Origin: Stutzerimonas kunmingensis
Lineage (GTDB): Bacteria > Pseudomonadota > Gammaproteobacteria > Pseudomonadales > Pseudomonadaceae
Direction of reading: 5' to 3'
DNA length: 64,000 bases
Assembly (NCBI RefSeq): GCF_014764705.1
Contig: NZ_JACXXG010000001.1
Coordinates: forward strand, 186,001 to 250,000
Shown here: positions 57,819 through 64,000 of the stretch, piece after piece
Position numbering within the stretch: the stretch's first letter is position 1
Layout of the letters: every line of letters begins with the position of its first letter
The notes under the pieces: generated by a model
What the model was told of the DNA's origin: nothing
Databases searched by the model: none
Seen by the model: the letters and a program-made list of their open reading frames with translations, nothing else
Translations under genes and position numbers: made by a program

Positions 57819-59000
57819 ATGGCTTGGAATGAGCCGGGTGGCAACTCGAACAACCAGGATCCCTGGGGCAGTGGTGGCGGTGGCCGTCGCGGTGGTGGCG
57901 GTGGCGACCAGAAAGGCCCGCCGGATCTCGATGAGGCTTTCCGCAAGCTGCAGGACAGCCTGAACGGCATGTTCGGTGGCAAGAAGCGTGGCGGCGGCAG
58001 CAATTTCGGTGGCAGCGGCAAGCGCGGCGGCTTCGGTCTGGTTTGGATTGCCCTGGTCGTGCTGCTGGCCGTCTGGCTGTTCAATGCGATCTATATCGTC
58101 GACGAGCAGGAGCAGGCCGTCGTGCTGCGCTTCGGCAAGTATCACGAGACGGTCGGGCCGGGCCTGAACATCTACTTCCCGCCGATCGATCGCAAGTTCC
58201 AGGAAAACGTCACCCGCGAGCGTTCTTACAGCAAGCAGGGGCAGATGCTCACCGAGGATGAGAACATCATCGAGGTGCCGCTCACCGTTCAGTACAAGAT
58301 CAGCAATCTTCAGGCATTCGTGCTCAATGTCGATCAGCCTGAAGTAAGCCTGCAACATGCGACCGACAGCGCCGTGCGGCATGTGGTGGGTTCGACCGCC
58401 ATGGATCAGGTGCTGACTGAAGGTCGTGAAGTGATGGCTGGCGAGGTCAAGGAGCGCTTGCAGCGTTTTCTCGACAATTACGCCACAGGCATCGTCGTCA
58501 CCCAGGTCAACCTGCAGAGCGCAGCCGCGCCGCGTGAGGTGCAGGAAGCGTTCGATGACGTGATTCGCGCGCGTGAAGACGAGCAGCGTGAGAAGAACCA
58601 GGCTGAGTCGTACGCCAATGGCGTGATTCCCGAAGCCCGCGGCCAGGCCCAGCGCATGCTGGAAGAAGCCAGTGGTTACCGCGACGCGGTGATTTCCCGC
58701 GCTCAGGGTGAGGCGGATCGCTTCAGCAAGCTGGTCGCCGAATATCGCAAGGCGCCGGAAGTGACGCGCGAGCGCCTGTATCTGGAAACCATGCAGGAAG
58801 TCATGAGCAATACCAGCAAGGTCATGGTGAGTGGTGACAGCGGGCAGAACCTGCTCTATCTGCCGCTGGACAAGATGATCAACAGTCGTGGTGCGAGCAC
58901 GCCGGCTCCGGCCGGAGTTGCGTCGGGCGCGGCTACCCAGGGCACCCGTCTGCCGCCGGAGCTGGATCCGCGTGAAGTTCGTACGAGGGAGAGCCGCTGA
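57819..59000 (+). CDS. hflK: FtsH modulator subunit HflK
   Basis: A 393-residue membrane protein. The N-terminus is Gly-rich (GGGGRRGGGGG type), followed by one membrane helix at about 72-92 (FGLVWIALVVLLAVWLFNAIYIV), then an SPFH/band-7 domain and a long helical region. The HflKC complex surrounds and regulates FtsH. GGAG upstream fixes the start at MAWNEPGG over an ATG four codons earlier. Its stop shares one base with the hflC start. Confidence 0.95.
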   Translation: MAWNEPGGNSNNQDPWGSGGGGRRGGGGGDQKGPPDLDEAFRKLQDSLNGMFGGKKRGGGSNFGGSGKRGGFGLVWIALVVLLAVWLFNAIYIVDEQEQAVVLRFGKYHETVGPGLNIYFPPIDRKFQENVTRERSYSKQGQMLTEDENIIEVPLTVQYKISNLQAFVLNVDQPEVSLQHATDSAVRHVVGSTAMDQVLTEGREVMAGEVKERLQRFLDNYATGIVVTQVNLQSAAAPREVQEAFDDVIRAREDEQREKNQAESYANGVIPEARGQAQRMLEEASGYRDAVISRAQGEADRFSKLVAEYRKAPEVTRERLYLETMQEVMSNTSKVMVSGDSGQNLLYLPLDKMINSRGASTPAPAGVASGAATQGTRLPPELDPREVRTRESR

Positions 59001-59866
59001 TGAGCAATAAATCCCTTACCGCCCTGATCGTGGGCGTTGTGGCGGCAATCGTTCTGTGGAACAGCTTCTACATCGTCTCGCAGACCGAGCGTGCAGTCCT
59101 GCTGCGCTTCGGTCGCATCGTCGAGCCTGATGTGAAGCCTGGCCTGCACATGAAGATTCCGTACGTGAACTCGGTGCGCAAATTCGATGCGCGACTGCTG
59201 ACACTGGATACCACGACTTCCCGCTTCCTGACCCTGGAAAAGAAAGCGCTGATGGTCGACTCCTACGCCAAGTGGCGTGTGGATGATGCCGAGCGCTTCT
59301 ACACCGCGACCTCGGGGATGAAGCAGATTGCCGATGAGCGCCTGGCTCGCCGTCTGGAGGCGGCGTTGCGTGACCAGTTCGGTAAGCGCACGCTGCACGA
59401 GTCCGTGTCCGGTCAGCGTGACGAGCTGATGGCTCAGGTCACAACCAGTCTGAACCGCGCCGCTCAACAGGAGCTGGGCATCGAAGTGGTCGATGTGCGC
59501 GTCAAGGGCATTGATCTGCCGCGGGAAGTCAATCGCAGCGTGTTCGAGCGGATGAGCTCTGAGCGTGAGCGTGAGGCTCGTGAGCATCGCGCCAAAGGTA
59601 AAGAGCTAGCCGAAGGTATCCGTGCCGACGCCGATCGTCAGCGCCGTGTCCTGCTGGCCGAGGCGTTCCGCGAGGCTGAGGAGCTGCGCGGTGATGGCGA
59701 TGCTCAGGCTGCTGCCATCTATGCCGCGGCGTATGGTCAGGATCAGGAGTTCTATGCCTTCCATCGCAGTCTGCAGGCTTATCGCGAGAGCTTCTCCAGC
59801 AAGGAAGACGTGTTGGTGCTCGATCCGAAGAGCGATTTCTTCCGTTATCTGGAAAAGAGCAACTAG
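59000..59866 (+). CDS. hflC: FtsH modulator subunit HflC
   Basis: A 288-residue SPFH protein with an N-terminal membrane helix (about 6-26), then the band-7 domain with VSQTERAVLLRFGRIVEPDVKPG. A helical region rich in Glu/Arg and Ala (SSEREREAREHRAKGKEL) follows. It assembles with HflK in a large periplasmic cage around FtsH. The start overlaps the hflK stop (TGATG), so translation is coupled. A terminator follows about 80 bases after the stop. Confidence 0.95.
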   Translation: MSNKSLTALIVGVVAAIVLWNSFYIVSQTERAVLLRFGRIVEPDVKPGLHMKIPYVNSVRKFDARLLTLDTTTSRFLTLEKKALMVDSYAKWRVDDAERFYTATSGMKQIADERLARRLEAALRDQFGKRTLHESVSGQRDELMAQVTTSLNRAAQQELGIEVVDVRVKGIDLPREVNRSVFERMSSEREREAREHRAKGKELAEGIRADADRQRRVLLAEAFREAEELRGDGDAQAAAIYAAAYGQDQEFYAFHRSLQAYRESFSSKEDVLVLDPKSDFFRYLEKSN

Positions 59867-59946
59867 TTGATGGCGAGATGAAGGTTCCCCGGCGGCACGG
59901 CCGTGCCGTCGGGTGACCGTTAGAGAAAAGATTGCTATGATCCGCC

Positions 59947-59972
59947 AGCCGGGAAAATCCCGGCTTTTTTGC
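59947..59972 (+). terminator. Terminator after hflX-hflK-hflC
   Basis: An 8-bp stem (AGCCGGGA/TCCCGGCT) with a three- to four-base A-rich loop is followed by a T run. It probably ends the hfq-hflC message. Confidence 0.85.
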
Positions 59973-60146
59973 GTCTGTGCCCTTGAGGTCGCAGGCTATC
60001 CCAGGCATGCAGCGGTCATGCCGATCCCTTCACAGGGCATGGCTCGGATGCCATGGTTCGAATACAACTGCACGCGACCGAAGGCCGGCTAAGGCTGCTG
60101 CCGCGGTTTTCGTCTGGGCTTACCGGAACGAGAGGTGATTTCGCGA

Positions 60147-61334
60147 ATGGCAACGGTAGACCGCTGGCTTTTGCCAGATGGCATCGAAGAGGTGCTGCCG
60201 CCGGAGGCGGCGCGTATCGAAACGGCGCGTCGGCGCGTGCTGGACCTGTTCCAGTGCTGGGGCTACGAGCTGGTCATCACCCCGCACGTGGAGTTTCTCG
60301 AGTCGTTGCTCACCGGTTCCGGGCAGGATCTGGATCTGCGTACGTTCAAGGTCATCGACCCGCTTTCCGGTCGCCAGATGGGGCTGCGGGCTGATATCAC
60401 GCCACAAGTGGCCCGGGTCGACGCGCATACCCTGCGTCGCGAAGGTCCCAGTCGCCTGTGCTATGCCGGTAGTGTGTTGCATGCCAAGCCGCAGGCGCTT
60501 TCCACCTCGCGCAGCCCTATCCAGTTGGGGGCTGAGCTGTATGGCGATGCGTCTGCTGCCAGTGATATCGAGGTCATCAGTCTGATGCTGGAAATGCTCG
60601 AGCTTGCCGAGGTGCCGGATGTGCATATGGATCTCGGGCATGTGGGCATCTATCGTGGTCTGGCCAAGGCTGCCGGATTGAGCGGCGAAGCCGAGCAGCG
60701 GTTGTTCGATGCGCTGCAGCGCAAGGCGATGGATGAGATTGCCGAGCAGACTGCTGCGCTCGATCCTGCATTGACCGGCATGCTGCGCGCGCTGGCGCGG
60801 CTTTGCGGCGGACGGGAAGTGCTCGATCAGGCGTGTATGGCGCTGGCGGCTGCGCCCGCCGAGGTGCGGGCCGCGCTGGAAACGCTGACGGCCATTGCCG
60901 ATCAGCTGGCGGCGCGTTATCCGGATGTGCCGCTGTATTTCGATTTGGGCGAGTTGCGTGGCTATCACTACCATACTGGAGTGGTGTTCGCGGTGTTCGT
61001 ACCCGGCGTCGGTCAGCCGATCGCGCAGGGTGGTCGTTATGACGACATTGGTGCCGACTTCGGTCGCGCACGCCCGGCGACGGGTTTCTCCACCGACCTG
61101 AAGACGCTGGTCAGTCTGGGCAGTGCTGATCTTTCCGCGCCTGTGTCGGGCGTTTGGGCGCCGCAAGACGGCGAACCGGGTCTGTGGGATGCGGTCCGTC
61201 AGCTGCGGCGTCAGGGTGAGCGCGTGGTGCAAGCCCTTGATGGGCAGTCGCGAGCCGATGCTGCGCAGCTCGGCTGCGACCGGCAATTGCAATTGAAGGA
61301 TGGTGTCTGGACGGTGGCTTCGCTGGCGTCCTGA
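60147..61334 (+). CDS. hisZ: ATP phosphoribosyltransferase regulatory subunit HisZ
   Basis: A 395-residue class II histidyl-tRNA synthetase paralogue that lacks the tRNA-binding domain. It forms a complex with short-form HisG in the first step of histidine synthesis. Conserved parts are [57 protein letters not shown] and [21 protein letters not shown]. An in-frame GTG four codons upstream is less likely. It lies just upstream of purA, as in other pseudomonads. Confidence 0.94.
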   Translation: MATVDRWLLPDGIEEVLPPEAARIETARRRVLDLFQCWGYELVITPHVEFLESLLTGSGQDLDLRTFKVIDPLSGRQMGLRADITPQVARVDAHTLRREGPSRLCYAGSVLHAKPQALSTSRSPIQLGAELYGDASAASDIEVISLMLEMLELAEVPDVHMDLGHVGIYRGLAKAAGLSGEAEQRLFDALQRKAMDEIAEQTAALDPALTGMLRALARLCGGREVLDQACMALAAAPAEVRAALETLTAIADQLAARYPDVPLYFDLGELRGYHYHTGVVFAVFVPGVGQPIAQGGRYDDIGADFGRARPATGFSTDLKTLVSLGSADLSAPVSGVWAPQDGEPGLWDAVRQLRRQGERVVQALDGQSRADAAQLGCDRQLQLKDGVWTVASLAS

Positions 61335-62717
<1,383 letters not shown>

Positions 62718-62736
62718 TCTAGGCTGCAGGTACACA

Positions 62737-62764
62737 AAGACCGCCTTCGGGCGGTCTTCTTTTG
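62737..62764 (+). terminator. Terminator of purA
   Basis: A 9-bp stem (AAGACCGCC/GGCGGTCTT) with a TTCG tetraloop is followed by CTTTT. It ends the rightward hisZ-purA message. Confidence 0.88.
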
Positions 62765-62818
62765 TCTGGCGTGGCCGGCTATCGGAAGGGGTAGTTCAAT
62801 CAGTTGCTCGCCGAAACG

Positions 62819-62847
62819 AAAAAACCGAGCCAGGGGCTCGGTTTTTT
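62819..62847. terminator. Bidirectional terminator after tRNA-Leu genes
   Basis: A 7-bp stem (CCGAGCC/GGCTCGG) with an AGG loop has six A residues on the left and six T residues on the right, so it can act on both strands. It lies ten bases after the 3' end of the leftward tRNA gene. Confidence 0.82.
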
Positions 62848-62856
62848 CTTGAAGAG

Positions 62857-62943
62857 TGGTGCCCAGGAGAAGACTCGAACTTCCACGGTGTTGCCACCGC
62901 TAGGACCTGAACCTAGTGCGTCTACCAATTCCGCCACCTGGGC
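62857..62943 (-). tRNA. tRNA-Leu (anticodon CAG)
   Basis: An 87-base gene including an encoded CCA end. The acceptor pairs GCCCAGG with CCTGGGC. The D-loop has GGCGGAATTGGTAGACGC, typical of class II leucine tRNAs. The anticodon stem CTAGG/CCTAG encloses loop TTCAGGT, giving CAG. A long variable arm (GCGGTGGCAACACCGT) and GTTCGAGTC in the T arm follow. It is identical to the second copy at 63059. Confidence 0.95.
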
Positions 62944-63058
62944 ACATTGCGATGATCGCTCACCGGCTTTTTGCCATTTCACCGATCAGATCGGCCGAAG
63001 TCGGCTTCTTCGTCTTGCATGAGACTCGCCATGTCGCAGCGGGTTTCATTTGAATAAG

Positions 63059-63145
63059 TGGTGCCCAGGAGAAGACTCGAACTTCCACGGTGTTGCCACC
63101 GCTAGGACCTGAACCTAGTGCGTCTACCAATTCCGCCACCTGGGC
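63059..63145 (-). tRNA. tRNA-Leu (anticodon CAG), second copy
   Basis: Identical over all 87 bases to the copy at 62857-62943, including the encoded CCA. The two genes are 115 bases apart in tandem and probably lie on one leftward transcript that starts in the 200-base gap before rnr. Confidence 0.95.
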
Positions 63146-63349
63146 ACTAGAAACGATGATACTAAGCCGTTTCCGTGTTACAACGTCTGCCAGACATTGT
63201 GGGCGCGAACTATACGGCTGAGGTTTGGCCTTGTAAACCCCTGATGGCGAAAAATAATTCGCGTGAAAGCTGCCGTCCGGGAGCGATTCGCGCTTCAATA
63301 GAAGAAGGGCGTTCTGGCCCTATAAATGAATGAAAGGTGACATCTCTTA

Positions 63350-64000
63350 ATGGCCGATTGGCAATCCCTCGATCCCGAGGCCGCTCGTGAAGCGGAAAAG
63401 TACGACAACCCCATTCCCAGTCGCGAGCTGATTCTCCAGCATCTCGGTGAGCGCGGCTCCCCGGCGGCCCGCGAAGAGCTGGTTGAAGAGTTCGGACTGG
63501 CGTCCGAAGAAGATATCGAAGCGCTGCGTCGCCGCCTGCGAGCGATGGAGCGCGATGGTCAGCTAATCTACACCCGGCGCGGCACCTATGCCCCGGTGGA
63601 CAAGCTGGACCTGGTCTGCGGTCGCGTCAGTGGGCACCGCGACGGCTTCGGCTTTCTCATCCCGGATGACGGCAGCGATGACCTGTTTCTCAGCCCCACG
63701 CAGATGCGCCTGGTGTTCGACGGCGACCGCTGTCTGGCGCGCGTTGCCGGGCTTGATCGGCGTGGGCGTCGTGAGGGCGCGATCGTTGAAGTGATCAGTC
63801 GGGCGCACGAAAGCATCGTTGGTCGCTACCACATTGAGAGCGACGTCGGTTTTGTCATTCCTGACAACCCGAAAATCCAGCAAGAAGTGCTGGTGACGCC
63901 GGGCCGCGCGCTCGACGCCAAACCGGGGCAGTTTGTCGAGGTCAAGATCACTCACTGGCCGACCCAGCGCTTCCAGCCGCAGGGCGACATCGTTGAGGTG
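63350..64000 (+). CDS. rnr: Ribonuclease R (5' part only)
   Basis: The frame is open from ATG at 63350 to the window end, giving 217 residues of a protein normally longer than 750. The N-terminal helix-turn-helix (PSRELILQHLGERGSPAAREELVEEF) and the first cold-shock domain (GRVSGHRDGFGFLIPDDGSDDLFLSPTQM) fit RNase R, an exoribonuclease that degrades structured RNA. A second OB-fold starts near residue 155. The catalytic RNB domain lies outside the window. Upstream tandem tRNA-Leu genes and purA match the usual pseudomonad order. Confidence 0.92.
   Translation, partial: MADWQSLDPEAAREAEKYDNPIPSRELILQHLGERGSPAAREELVEEFGLASEEDIEALRRRLRAMERDGQLIYTRRGTYAPVDKLDLVCGRVSGHRDGFGFLIPDDGSDDLFLSPTQMRLVFDGDRCLARVAGLDRRGRREGAIVEVISRAHESIVGRYHIESDVGFVIPDNPKIQQEVLVTPGRALDAKPGQFVEVKITHWPTQRFQPQGDIVEV

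Noticed and set aside
62857..63145. tRNA-Leu genes as an island attachment site
   Set aside because: The two copies are full tandem genes of identical sequence, with no integrase or foreign genes next to them. The element in this window uses a terminator instead.

Overview
This is a high-GC gammaproteobacterial chromosome segment. Gene content and order point to the Pseudomonas stutzeri group (Stutzerimonas). The supporting evidence is the dxs-ispA-xseB block, the nnrDE-tsaE-amiC-mutL-miaA-hfq-hflX-hflK-hflC-hisZ-purA-tRNA-Leu-rnr block in the usual Pseudomonas order, and a hydroxamate (desferrioxamine-type) siderophore operon. No rRNA operon or CRISPR array was seen.

Region 1 (1-13.3 kb) holds ordinary chromosomal genes: a small membrane protein, a globin, an Lrp/AsnC regulator, a FieF-like cation exporter, small exported proteins, the helicase hrpB, a periplasmic binding protein, a short-chain dehydrogenase, a VOC protein, a YciC-like membrane protein, a NYN-domain protein, then xseB-ispA-dxs for isoprenoid synthesis. 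Region 2 (13.4-21.2 kb) is a tightly overlapping six-gene siderophore operon read leftwards: PLP decarboxylase, N-hydroxylase, MFS exporter, acyltransferase, NIS synthetase and FhuF-like reductase. A FecI-like ECF sigma gene lies upstream, and a Fur-box-like palindrome lies in the promoter region. Region 3 (21.3-26.3 kb) is a cyclic-di-GMP locus: a GGDEF/EAL protein coupled to a solute-binding lipoprotein, facing away from a second, divergent diguanylate cyclase.

Region 4 (26,340-34,082) is a 7.7-kb integrated mobile element bounded by perfect 31-bp direct repeats. Each repeat is a complete bidirectional Rho-independent terminator, lying between the convergent diguanylate cyclase and ppa genes. 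It carries a tyrosine integrase and a coupled hypothetical protein, an AlpA-like regulator, two small unknown proteins, a RepB-type primase/RecA-like helicase and a structured noncoding region. Its cargo has visibly lower GC: a PD-(D/E)xK (HsdR-N-like) nuclease, a small membrane protein, and a DUF4258-like/HTH pair resembling a toxin-antitoxin module, whose promoter overlaps one of two identical palindromic operators. This cargo is the best candidate for an undescribed system, plausibly phage defence, but that function is inferred.

Region 5 (34.1-44.0 kb) has ppa, an MtfA-like peptidase, a TAT-exported PhoD-like phosphatase and a microcompartment-free ethanolamine pathway (eutC, eutB, permease, aldehyde dehydrogenase, iron alcohol dehydrogenase). 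Region 6 (44.2-49.7 kb) has mpl, ubiX, a small lipoprotein, an FtsH paralogue and queG. Region 7 (49.7-64 kb) is the cell-wall, repair, tRNA-modification and RNA-chaperone cluster, ending in two identical tRNA-Leu(CAG) genes and the 5' part of rnr, cut by the window edge.
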